Notes under the pieces: model-generated
Seen by the model: only the letters and a program-made list of their open reading frames with translations
Databases searched by the model: none
Told to the model about the DNA's origin: nothing
Shown: piece after piece, positions 33,322 to 39,664 of the stretch
Layout: each line of letters begins with the position of its first letter
Numbering within the stretch: position 1 is the first letter of the stretch
Position numbers and translations under genes: made by a program
Virus record (IMG/VR): IMGVR_UViG_3300037133_000006
Span: 1-48,175 of that record
DNA: 48,175 nucleotides
Source of the DNA: a virus
Reading direction: 5' to 3' (one strand)

Positions 33322-34554
33322 CTAGCCCAGCCGATACTTCGGAATGACCTTGCACACGCCTACGCGCATAGCGTCACAACTGTGGTCATGGTTCTTGATC
33401 GGCTGCTCTTCTCCGCGCTTCGCAGCCTTGGGGTCCCAACTGTAGCCCTCATGCTCTTTGATGGTCATAGGGCAGTGCTTGGCGTGAATTTTATACATGC
33501 CGGACTTGAGCGCCATCGAGGTGCGCCGGATGCCCTCTAATACTTCGTTCTCTCCGTTCTTGACCTGGTACCCGCGCCGCACCAGTTCGAGCTTGAAGCT
33601 GGCCGCGCTCGGGTCCACCACCACCACGAGGCCGCGATGCTCAGGACCAACGAACGCATCAAAGTCTTCTCCATATTCTGAGTCTGTTTTCTGCCGCCGC
33701 TCTTTGGCGCTATCCCAATAGAACTCCCGCTCCTGGTAAAGCGTCTTTCCGTCCCCGTAAACGTCGAGGAATACGCAGGGATTGATCGTTCCATAGTCCA
33801 CAAAGACGTAATGCTCGGCGGGGCTAGTGAGCAGCGCAATTGGCCGGCTATCGTCGTCGTACTTGCAGTTCGGCCCCAACACGTCCCGGTAGATGGACGA
33901 TTCCGCAATAACCCACTGGCCCAAGATGTACCGCTGATAGAACACCCCGGAGTACATGTTCTTCTGCGCGTCGATGTACTCAGCGCTCAAGTTTGGGTTG
34001 TCATCCATCGTGTAGTGTCCCGACCAAAGCAGCTTCTTCGTCCGCAGAGTGGGATTGTCGAGGAATTCGGTCTTGAGCCAGTGCATCGGCGTTGCAGGGT
34101 TTGTGGTCCCGTACAGCCGCGCACCATCTGGCGACATGCGGGTGAGCAGCATCTGAAAGAATTCCTGCGGCATGAGCGTGATTTCATCGCCCACCGCCAA
34201 GCCCACGGTAAGCCCGCGAACATACTTCTCGCTGCCTTCATCCTTGGCCCCCATCACCAGCCACGTAGACCCGCACAGACGCAAGAGACCGCTCTGGTGG
34301 TTGTACGTGTAGTTGGAGGGGCCTACGAGGTTGAACATGTCATTCAGGACGTTGTTGAAGATGGTCTGCTTCGATACGCCAGTCAGAACCTTCCAGCCGT
34401 TCACCTGGTACCTGCAGCCCTGGAGAATCTTGGGATGGAGCGCCCAAGTTTTTCCTGACCGGACACTGCCTTCGAGCAAATTGATGCGCCGGTCTAGTTC
34501 GAGAGGGCGGTAGGCGAATTCCTTGAGCCGTGGACCGAAATTTAGGATCGCCAT
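33322..34554 (-). CDS. terL: terminase large subunit
   Basis: 410 residues. ATPase: Walker A GSVRSGKT (29-36), Walker B VGLAVGDE with Asp123-Glu124, and a coupling motif YGTTNPATP. Nuclease: the acidic triad Asp253 (FVDYG), Asp314 (VVVDPS) and Asp394 (HSCDAMR) of the RNase H-fold. The PBSX-type arrangement fits headful packaging in many relatives, but the mode here is not shown. It translocates and cuts DNA at the portal. Confidence 0.92.
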   Translation of the reverse strand: MAILNFGPRLKEFAYRPLELDRRINLLEGSVRSGKTWALHPKILQGCRYQVNGWKVLTGVSKQTIFNNVLNDMFNLVGPSNYTYNHQSGLLRLCGSTWLVMGAKDEGSEKYVRGLTVGLAVGDEITLMPQEFFQMLLTRMSPDGARLYGTTNPATPMHWLKTEFLDNPTLRTKKLLWSGHYTMDDNPNLSAEYIDAQKNMYSGVFYQRYILGQWVIAESSIYRDVLGPNCKYDDDSRPIALLTSPAEHYVFVDYGTINPCVFLDVYGDGKTLYQEREFYWDSAKERRQKTDSEYGEDFDAFVGPEHRGLVVVVDPSAASFKLELVRRGYQVKNGENEVLEGIRRTSMALKSGMYKIHAKHCPMTIKEHEGYSWDPKAAKRGEEQPIKNHDHSCDAMRVGVCKVIPKYRLG

Positions 34555-34608
34555 TTTCGCACCGTTTGTTACTACTTAGTACACATTACTAACTCTTTTG
34601 TTTTCAGT

Positions 34609-34642
34609 AAAAGGTGTCGCCGATTCCGAGGGTGACACTTTT
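34609..34642. terminator. hairpin between terS and terL
   Basis: AAAAGGTGTC pairs with GACACTTTT (one bulged G) around a 15-base loop, with A and U tracts on its flanks. A smaller dyad ATTCTC/GAGAAT follows (34650-34669). In the 153-base A/T-rich terS-terL gap (34555-34707) this could be an attenuator or a two-way terminator. The rest of the gap shows nothing. Confidence 0.5.
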
Positions 34643-34707
34643 CAGAGAGATTCTCAATTCAGAGAGAATGTTTACTATTCCGCCAATATTTAAACCTTTT
34701 AGAATCA

Positions 34708-35214
34708 TTATTCCTCTGATTCCGGCTCTTCCGTCTTCGGCATCTCCTGGTATTCACGGCGAAATTCAGAGAGCAATTCGGTCAGAGGATCGTTGATTGT
34801 GTTGATTTCAACTTTCTCACCATACTTCTTGGGGTCCAACTGGCCGGCGCGTTTCAAGGATGTTTGGACGATCAACTGCGACCGCTGCACGTTATCGATC
34901 ACTTTCCGCTTCGTAATCGTCTTGTCGCCGTCCACTATCGTTTCTTCGATCACCCCAATCAATGCAGTACGTGCATCGATCTGCGCTCGGTCGTGGATCA
35001 ACTCGGCTTGCATACGTCTCGCTCGTGCGGACTGCTCCCGAAATTCTTTGTGAGATTCGAGCCATCTGTATACAGTGGTTGAACTTGGCGCATACCCGTC
35101 TGTGAGGCGAATCTCTTCCAAAACCTGTTCAAGCCCCATTTCAGAGGTAGCTATCCTCTCGCAGATTTTGTCTACGATCTCTGGCGTGTAATCAGTTGGG
35201 CGTCCTGCTGGCAT
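34708..35214 (-). CDS. terS: terminase small subunit
   Basis: 168 residues. An N-terminal helix-turn-helix (GRPTDYTPEIVDKICERIA, then PSSTTVYRWLESH) is followed by a coiled region with RARRMQAELIHDRAQ, a KRKVIDNVQRSQLIVQTSLK helix and an acidic C-terminus. This is typical of small terminase proteins that bind the packaging start site. First large gene of the late operon. Confidence 0.85.
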   Translation of the reverse strand: MPAGRPTDYTPEIVDKICERIATSEMGLEQVLEEIRLTDGYAPSSTTVYRWLESHKEFREQSARARRMQAELIHDRAQIDARTALIGVIEETIVDGDKTITKRKVIDNVQRSQLIVQTSLKRAGQLDPKKYGEKVEINTINDPLTELLSEFRREYQEMPKTEEPESEE

Positions 35215-35235
35215 ATATGGATTATAGTACGGAAC

Positions 35236-35346
35236 TCAAGCCGCTTTCTTCTCCGGCATGATCATCCACCGCTCCGACAGCAGCCCGCCCGGATAGCGCA
35301 CATGCACCACCAGGATTACTCTCGGCTTGGGGATCGGCTTCGTCAT
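35236..35346 (-). CDS. possible small protein before terS
   Basis: 36 residues from ATG 35346, stop TGA 35238-35236. A beta-like KPRVILVVHVRYPGGLL segment and a basic tail. AAGGA lies close to the start. It fits as the first gene of the late operon, but evidence is limited to the open frame and its spacing. Confidence 0.4.
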   Translation of the reverse strand: MTKPIPKPRVILVVHVRYPGGLLSERWMIMPEKKAA

Positions 35347-35393
35347 TGTCCTTACCATGCGAGTATTCTTTTGCCATGTATTCAGTATATCTC

Positions 35394-35418
35394 AATCCTG
35401 TGGTTTATCCACAGGATT
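35394..35418. promoter_or_regulatory. perfect dyad containing a consensus DnaA box
   Basis: AATCCTGTGG and CCACAGGATT form a perfect 10-bp inverted repeat around TTTAT. The right half includes TTATCCACA (35405-35413), the exact consensus DnaA box. An A/T-rich tract follows within 30 bases. Confidence 0.5.
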
Positions 35419-35672
35419 TGCACAGCCTATTCGCTCTTTTCGTATCTTTTCGCTTGCATTTACTCTTTTTACGCTGTACTATTATCACAGATCAGACAGA
35501 GATCGATCTTGGTGAACGCCCACCGTCGGCGCAGGTTGAAATTCCTTCGGGCGGATGTGCTTATGCGGGATCAGTATCCCGTACGTTTAGTGGCCGCTAC
35601 CAGCGGCAATTCATAATCGCAACACGCCTTCAGTGGCTATGCGGGCCGGAGCGCAAAGTGGAATCTCCGGCA

Positions 35673-35705
35673 CAGTACAGCGGTACTCAACTGCATAAGG
35701 AGCAG
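35673..35705 (+). repeat. 33-base leader repeat, copy 1
   Basis: A small hairpin (AGTACagcgGTACT) followed by AAGGAG. The same 33 bases with one change recur at 36278-36310. Here it supplies the ribosome-binding site of the gene at 35711. Confidence 0.75.
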
Positions 35706-35710
35706 AAAAA

Positions 35711-35881
35711 ATGGAAATGAATCAGCTCAAGCAGGACGCCGACAGAATAGCCGCTTTGTACAAGGAAAGCGGAGTGGAATCTGCAACCGAAGAGTTCCGC
35801 CACGTGATCAATCAGCCCAATTATCCGTATTGGATTACGTTAGCCTTGAAAGACGAAGTAAGGAAGCTGGTAGGAGCATGA
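35711..35881 (+). CDS. small hypothetical protein, first early gene
   Basis: 56 residues from ATG 35711, behind the leader repeat with AAGGAG. Charged helix at the start (LKQDADRIAALYKE), then PNYPYWITLALKDEVRKLV. Stop TGA 35879-35881 overlaps the next ATG. No family recognised. Confidence 0.55.
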   Translation: MEMNQLKQDADRIAALYKESGVESATEEFRHVINQPNYPYWITLALKDEVRKLVGA

Positions 35882-36129
35882 GAAACGTTATACACGGCTT
35901 ACGGACATTTGAATTGACAGAGGACGCACTTGAATACATAAACCTCCTGCTTGCATATCGGGAAGGGCACTCCGTCATGGGAAGTGGAAGGGAGTGTTTT
36001 GTTACTGAAGGTTATGACGGTCGATGCTCCCTTTGTAAAGAGACAGACCGCTTGACCGGCAAGGATCAACACGATGGAGCATTAGATGCGATGCTGGCCT
36101 TATTAAGGAGCAAAAACAATGGACTCTGA
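35878..36129 (+). CDS. hypothetical protein
   Basis: 83 residues from ATG 35878, coupled to the previous stop. Contains RCSLCKETDRLTG with a CxxC pair and a helical C-terminus (HDGALDAMLALLRSK). No known family. Confidence 0.55.
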   Translation: MRNVIHGLRTFELTEDALEYINLLLAYREGHSVMGSGRECFVTEGYDGRCSLCKETDRLTGKDQHDGALDAMLALLRSKNNGL

Positions 36130-36244
36130 GCAGAAAACCATTCCATTTGATGCCCTTGTGAGCGATCACTCACTATGCGAAGCGCAGATTCCATGGAAAC
36201 TCTCACGTTTCTTTTCGAGAACTCATTTTCGGGAGGATTCTTGA
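36119..36244 (+). CDS. possible small protein
   Basis: 41 residues from ATG 36119 with AAGGAG eight bases upstream (36105-36110). Mixed sequence ending in RFFSRTHFREDS. It overlaps the previous gene by 11 bases. Support is the ribosome site only. Confidence 0.4.
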   Translation: MDSEQKTIPFDALVSDHSLCEAQIPWKLSRFFSRTHFREDS

Positions 36245-36277
36245 ACGTGAACCGCAAAGATTGGAAAGAGTAACCAG

Positions 36278-36310
36278 CAGTACAGCGGTACTCAACCGCA
36301 TAAGGAGCAG
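36278..36310 (+). repeat. 33-base leader repeat, copy 2
   Basis: Second copy of the repeat at 35673-35705 (one difference: CAACCGC for CAACTGC). Here no ATG follows its AAGGAG. It runs instead straight into the 88-base leader element. Confidence 0.75.
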
Positions 36311-36398
36311 CCCTCCACGCCCTCCGTAGCTCTCAGGGTAGGGGATTGGGCACGGAGATTTTAACGGCTCGTCAGAAAATGGTGCAAAGCATTGCACT
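36311..36398 (+). promoter_or_regulatory. 88-base leader element, copy A
   Basis: Begins CCCTCCACG and ends in the dyad GGTGCAAagcaTTGCACT. An element of the same length with the same start, a central ATTT(T)AAC..GGCT.GTCA block and the dyad lies at 38128-38215. Copy A lies before the pentapeptide-repeat gene. Confidence 0.6.
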
Positions 36399-36422
36399 AA
36401 ACCGAATTCAAGGAGGACAACC

Positions 36423-37145
36423 ATGGAAATCAAGAACATTTACGATGCAGTGATTTTTGTTTCAGCAGCACTCACCATCAAAGACACGCTGATCGAGGCC
36501 ATTAAAGCAAAAACCAACCTGAGCAGTGCCTACCTGCGCGGTGCCAACCTGAGCGGTGCCGACCTGCGCAGTGCCTACCTGAGCAGTGCCGACCTGCGCA
36601 GTGCCTACCTGAGCAGTGCCAACCTGAGCGGTGCCGACCTGAGCGGTGCCTACCTGAGCGGTGCCAACCTGAGCGGTGCCAACCTGAGCAGTGCCAACCT
36701 GAGGGGTGCCGACCTGAGCGGTGCCAACCTGAGCGGTGCCTACCTGAGCGGTGCCAACCTGCGCAGTGCCAACCTGAGCGGTGCCGAGGATATTCCGGCT
36801 ATGGCTATCGCACAAATGCAGTTCATCCCCACCGAAGGCGCATTCATCGGATGGAAGAAATGCAGAAATGGCTTAATTGTCAAGCTCGGCATCTCCGCAT
36901 CTGCCAAGCGCAACCATGGGTCAGAGCGCAAGTGCCGATGCTCAAAAGCTAAGTGCCTCGCCATCTTTGACCGTGACGGCAACGCAATTTCTGAGGCAAC
37001 CAGCGAATATGATGCCTCATTTGTCTACCGTGTTGGCAAAGTGGTAAAACCGGCCAATGGTTTTGACGATGATCGCTGGAATACATGCGGAGCCGGAATT
37101 CATTTCTTCCTGACGCGGCTTGAGGCTGAAGCGTACACGCTATAA
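36423..37145 (+). CDS. pentapeptide-repeat protein with DUF5758-like C-terminus
   Basis: 240 residues from ATG 36423 with AAGGAGG before it. Residues 32-121 are 18 tandem pentapeptides of the form A(D/N/Y)L(S/R)x, which fold as a right-handed four-sided beta-helix. The C-terminal 115 residues ([58 protein letters not shown]) match the DUF5758 domain found with such repeats in phages. Pentapeptide helices can mimic DNA (as Qnr/MfpA do with gyrase), so a DNA-enzyme inhibitor is possible but untested. Confidence 0.85.
   Translation: MEIKNIYDAVIFVSAALTIKDTLIEAIKAKTNLSSAYLRGANLSGADLRSAYLSSADLRSAYLSSANLSGADLSGAYLSGANLSGANLSSANLRGADLSGANLSGAYLSGANLRSANLSGAEDIPAMAIAQMQFIPTEGAFIGWKKCRNGLIVKLGISASAKRNHGSERKCRCSKAKCLAIFDRDGNAISEATSEYDASFVYRVGKVVKPANGFDDDRWNTCGAGIHFFLTRLEAEAYTL
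36516..36785 (+). repeat. 15-base coding repeats of the pentapeptide region
   Basis: Eighteen 15-base units (type GGTGCCAACCTGAGC) with strong DNA identity. The reading on the opposite strand is also open (a Gly-Thr-Ala-Gln-Val repeat), which is a by-product of the repeat and not a gene. Confidence 0.85.
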
Positions 37146-37161
37146 CCTGAAAGGAAATCCA

Positions 37162-37608
37162 ATGACACATACACGCATACAAGCCCTAGCATTTGCCGAC
37201 TACTTGGCCGCACGGAAAGCCTGGGAAGAAGGAAAATCCCAGTATCCCGTGCCACCAGTGCTCACCATCGGACCCCTGGAATTGCTGGAATTGTCTGAGG
37301 CCGCGCAAGCCCGCGCAGACCTCGTGAAAGCCATCGCAGCGGAAACAGCGGCAATCGAAGATGAGTGCAACGCCGCTGGGTACGATGAGCATTGTGCCTG
37401 GCACGACCCGCAGCTCGACGGCCTGCGCATGGACATGGACTATGTGCGCAAGCGCGGCCTGGAGCTGGCGGCGCTCAAGGCTCAGCAGTTGCCCATCCTA
37501 GACCGCGCAAAGCGGGTGCTGATTACCTCCAGCGTGGTCCTGATTGGCTTCCTGGCGCTCATCTGGGCCGTGGCGCATTTTGCGCGGGAAGCAGGACTCC
37601 CGTGGTAG
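37162..37608 (+). CDS. hypothetical protein with C-terminal membrane anchor
   Basis: 148 residues from ATG 37162 with AAAGGAAA upstream. Mostly helical and charged (ELLELSEAAQARADLVKAI), with one hydrophobic C-terminal segment (VLITSSVVLIGFLALIWAVAHF). A tail-anchored inner membrane protein. The stop (TAG 37606-37608) overlaps the next GTG. Confidence 0.65.
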   Translation: MTHTRIQALAFADYLAARKAWEEGKSQYPVPPVLTIGPLELLELSEAAQARADLVKAIAAETAAIEDECNAAGYDEHCAWHDPQLDGLRMDMDYVRKRGLELAALKAQQLPILDRAKRVLITSSVVLIGFLALIWAVAHFAREAGLPW

Positions 37609-37772
37609 CCGCCGTCACTATCATCCTAGTATTGCTCTGGTACGTGCTCGGATGTTTGGCGCTGAATACAGCCCGGGCCGCCGCATATCGCCGGGTCCAC
37701 CACCGTGTGCCGCGCACCAGTGAAACGATGCGAGCTTGGCGCTACAACCAACCGTTCGACCGGCGCGACTAA
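37602..37772 (+). CDS. small single-pass membrane protein
   Basis: 56 residues from GTG 37602, coupled to the previous gene. One hydrophobic N-terminal segment (AVTIILVLLWYVLGCLAL) and a basic cytoplasmic tail rich in Arg. It belongs to a run of four small membrane proteins. Confidence 0.6.
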   Translation: MVAAVTIILVLLWYVLGCLALNTARAAAYRRVHHRVPRTSETMRAWRYNQPFDRRD

Positions 37773-37790
37773 GCGCAGAAAAGAGGATCA

Positions 37791-37895
37791 ATGACCGCCC
37801 TCCTAGTCCTGTCCGCGCCCACCATGCTGGCCGTGGCTGTCGTTATCGTTGTCTACATCTCCGGCCTGCGCCGGGGAAAGAAAGGTGTGCTGTGA
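37791..37895 (+). CDS. very small membrane protein
   Basis: 34 residues from ATG 37791 with AAGAGGA upstream. One hydrophobic segment (MLAVAVVIVVYISGL) and a basic end (RRGKKGV). It overlaps the next start by 4 bases. Confidence 0.55.
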   Translation: MTALLVLSAPTMLAVAVVIVVYISGLRRGKKGVL

Positions 37896-38107
37896 CCCTC
37901 CGCAACGGACAATGGGCCAACCGGCCCGACCCCATGTACGACCACTCCCACGAGTACCCCCTCGCCAATGTACTGCACGAGGGGCCAAACGTAAGCATCA
38001 GGCATGTTCCCCTGTACGACCGCTGGTGGGTCATTGCGCTTCAACTGCTCGTGCTCGTTTCCGCCATCCTGTGCTGCATATACGAGGCTGGATGCTTCGA
38101 CAGATAA
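37892..38107 (+). CDS. small membrane protein
   Basis: 71 residues from GTG 37892. Polar, His- and Pro-containing N-terminal half, then WWVIALQLLVLVSAILCCIYEAG as a membrane segment. With its three neighbours it may alter the host envelope early in infection (inference). Confidence 0.55.
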   Translation: MTLRNGQWANRPDPMYDHSHEYPLANVLHEGPNVSIRHVPLYDRWWVIALQLLVLVSAILCCIYEAGCFDR

Positions 38108-38127
38108 CCATGCTGGCCCGCTTTTGC

Positions 38128-38215
38128 CCCTCCACGGCCTCGCTATGGGGATAGACAGGGAAACGGGCATGGACGATTTAACAGGCTGTCAAACCATTTG
38201 GTGCAACGTTGCACC
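38128..38215 (+). promoter_or_regulatory. 88-base leader element, copy B
   Basis: Same length and start (CCCTCCACG) as the element at 36311-36398. It ends in a perfect 16-base palindrome GGTGCAACGTTGCACC (38200-38215). It stands before the gene at 38237. Confidence 0.6.
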
Positions 38216-38236
38216 TGTTTTCAGAAAGGAAAAACT

Positions 38237-38518
38237 ATGCCGAACTTTACGCCTGGACCCTGGCAAAGACTATCTTCCGGTAGCGTGTGGTCGGAAAATA
38301 ATCAAATCGTCCACATGGATGACATTCACCCCACCCCCATGAACGATGAGTATTTAGCAGAGAGAGAAGCCAACGCCCGACTGATCTCCGCCGCACCTGC
38401 AATGTACGAGGCGCTGCATCGAGCTGTAAACGAAATGGAGTTCTGGTCGAAGGGGCACTCTGACGCAGAGATCGCAATTGCGCGTGCAGCACTCGCCCAA
38501 GCCGAAGGAAAACTATGA
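38237..38518 (+). CDS. conserved small phage protein
   Basis: 93 residues from ATG 38237 with AAAGGAA upstream. The pattern FTPGPW near the start, then EANARLISAAPAMYEAL and a C-terminal helix, is one I recognise in many phage genomes, where it is unassigned. It starts a cluster with the HTH and ParB-like genes. Confidence 0.7.
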   Translation: MPNFTPGPWQRLSSGSVWSENNQIVHMDDIHPTPMNDEYLAEREANARLISAAPAMYEALHRAVNEMEFWSKGHSDAEIAIARAALAQAEGKL

Positions 38519-38703
38519 AAAACGGTATCCCAATCAAAGACGAGTACAGCATCACGGAAGCAGCGAAGATCACCGGCTTCTCCCCCTCGACCATCCGGCG
38601 CTGGATTCTCACTGACCATCTCAAGGCGCATCGGCTGGGCCTGAAGTTCTGGCGGATAAACCAGGAAGATGTGGAACGCATCATTAACCCAAGAGGAAAC
38701 TGA
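38515..38703 (+). CDS. MerR-like HTH DNA-binding protein
   Basis: 62 residues from ATG 38515, in an ATGA overlap. SITEAAKITGFSPSTIRRWILTDHL is a clear MerR/excisionase-type helix-turn-helix, followed by GLKFWRINQEDVERII as wing and helix. It might bind the dyad elements nearby, but this is inference. Confidence 0.75.
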   Translation: MKNGIPIKDEYSITEAAKITGFSPSTIRRWILTDHLKAHRLGLKFWRINQEDVERIINPRGN

Positions 38704-38705
38704 CC

Positions 38706-39626
38706 ATGCCGCAAAATGGAGAACGCCTCTCTCGCGCCGAAGAAGGAACCGCAATCAAGCTCGAAGGCCGCAATCTTCCGCCGCGCTCAATCGTCATTCA
38801 GAAGGAATGGAACCCGCGCGTTATGTCCAGCGATTCGGTAAAGCAGTCCATCGAATCCCTGAAGCAGTCCATCCGCGCCAGAATCAACGCTGGACTTCCC
38901 GGCCTGTTCAAACCGATTCAGGTCCGCTATATCCGCTCTACCGCCCCATGGAGAGGCGCTACGGTCACAGGTGGCACGCCGCTACTCGTCGATGGTGAGC
39001 GGCGGCTCCTTGCCTATCTCCAGCTATGGGACGAGGGCACAGAGGCAAACATCCCCGTCACCGACACGGACGGAGATGAGGCTCAGCTACGCGCCGCTAG
39101 CATTATCGCCAACGATGGCCTTCCGCTTACCGCCCTGGAAATCGGCCGGCAATGCAAAATCCTCCGTGATGGCTGCTGCAAGTCGGTCGAGTGGATCGCC
39201 GAGAACATCGGAAAGTCCCAACGGTTCGTCACCGAGGCAATTGCGCTCCATGACGCGCCCGAGGAAGCCAAGGCGCTGGTTGCATCTGGAGAGGTCACTC
39301 CATCCGCAGTGCGCAGCGCGTGGAAGGCCGAAGTAAAGCAGGCACAGGAAGAGAACCGAGCGCCTGAGCCAGAACGCATCGTAGAACCCCTGAAACAGGC
39401 CGTAGCATCCCAACCGCAGCCCGCACAGGCCACCATCCCCGGCACCGTAAAGCCATCGAAGCAGAAGCCGGTAGCACGTCCCAAGGCAGAAAGCAAATGT
39501 GATCGAGAAATCAAAACAGTTCTGGCGCTTGCCGATGATCTCGCCGCGAAGGCCCTGGACGATGAATTGCCGATCAGTGATGTATGGAAGGCAGCAAAGG
39601 CGTATCAAAAAGCTCGGGGAATCTAG
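38706..39626 (+). CDS. ParB-like nuclease-domain protein
   Basis: 306 residues. The N-terminal ParB-like fold (IVIQKEWNPRVMSSDSV, LFKPIQVRYI, LLVDGERRLLAY with DGERR at 96-100) is followed by a helix-turn-helix (EWIAENIGKSQRFVTEAIAL) and a Lys/Pro/Gln linker. The family includes CTPase clamps for DNA partition and DNA nickases. No ParA lies next to it, so a regulator or a nuclease is as likely as a partition protein. Confidence 0.75.
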   Translation: MPQNGERLSRAEEGTAIKLEGRNLPPRSIVIQKEWNPRVMSSDSVKQSIESLKQSIRARINAGLPGLFKPIQVRYIRSTAPWRGATVTGGTPLLVDGERRLLAYLQLWDEGTEANIPVTDTDGDEAQLRAASIIANDGLPLTALEIGRQCKILRDGCCKSVEWIAENIGKSQRFVTEAIALHDAPEEAKALVASGEVTPSAVRSAWKAEVKQAQEENRAPEPERIVEPLKQAVASQPQPAQATIPGTVKPSKQKPVARPKAESKCDREIKTVLALADDLAAKALDDELPISDVWKAAKAYQKARGI

Positions 39627-39641
39627 GTGCGATCTTGCACC
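39626..39641 (+). promoter_or_regulatory. third copy of the GGTGC/GCACC dyad
   Basis: GGTGCGATCTTGCACC is related to the 16-base palindrome at 38200-38215 (5-bp arms, then a mismatch). It overlaps the end of the ParB-like gene and precedes the hexapeptide-repeat gene at 39665. Confidence 0.5.
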
Positions 39642-39664
39642 AAAACCGGAAAGGAAGAAAAACC

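Larger units (their letters stand above)
35347..35710. other. 364-base control region between the late (minus) and early (plus) operons
   Basis: No convincing gene lies here; a 34-codon plus-strand frame from GTG 35512 and overlapping frames are weak. The region holds the 25-base DnaA-box dyad (35394-35418), an A/T-rich tract (35431-35490), weak promoter-like boxes on plus (TTGCAT, 17 bases, TACTAT at 35454-35482) and minus (TATACT at 35389-35384), and several small hairpins (GGGATcagtATCCC, GCCGCTaccAGCGGC). It is the likely site of divergent promoters and perhaps the replication origin. Confidence 0.5.

Noticed and set aside
35500-35710. tRNA or tRNA-like gene
   Set aside because: Several hairpins exist, but no four-arm fold with a T-loop GTTCGAATC-type motif and acceptor pairing could be traced.
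36462-36815. Long minus-strand frame of repeated Gly-Thr-Ala-Gln-Val opposite the pentapeptide gene
   Set aside because: It is produced by the 15-base repeat on the coding strand, has no ribosome site and lies against a well-supported gene.
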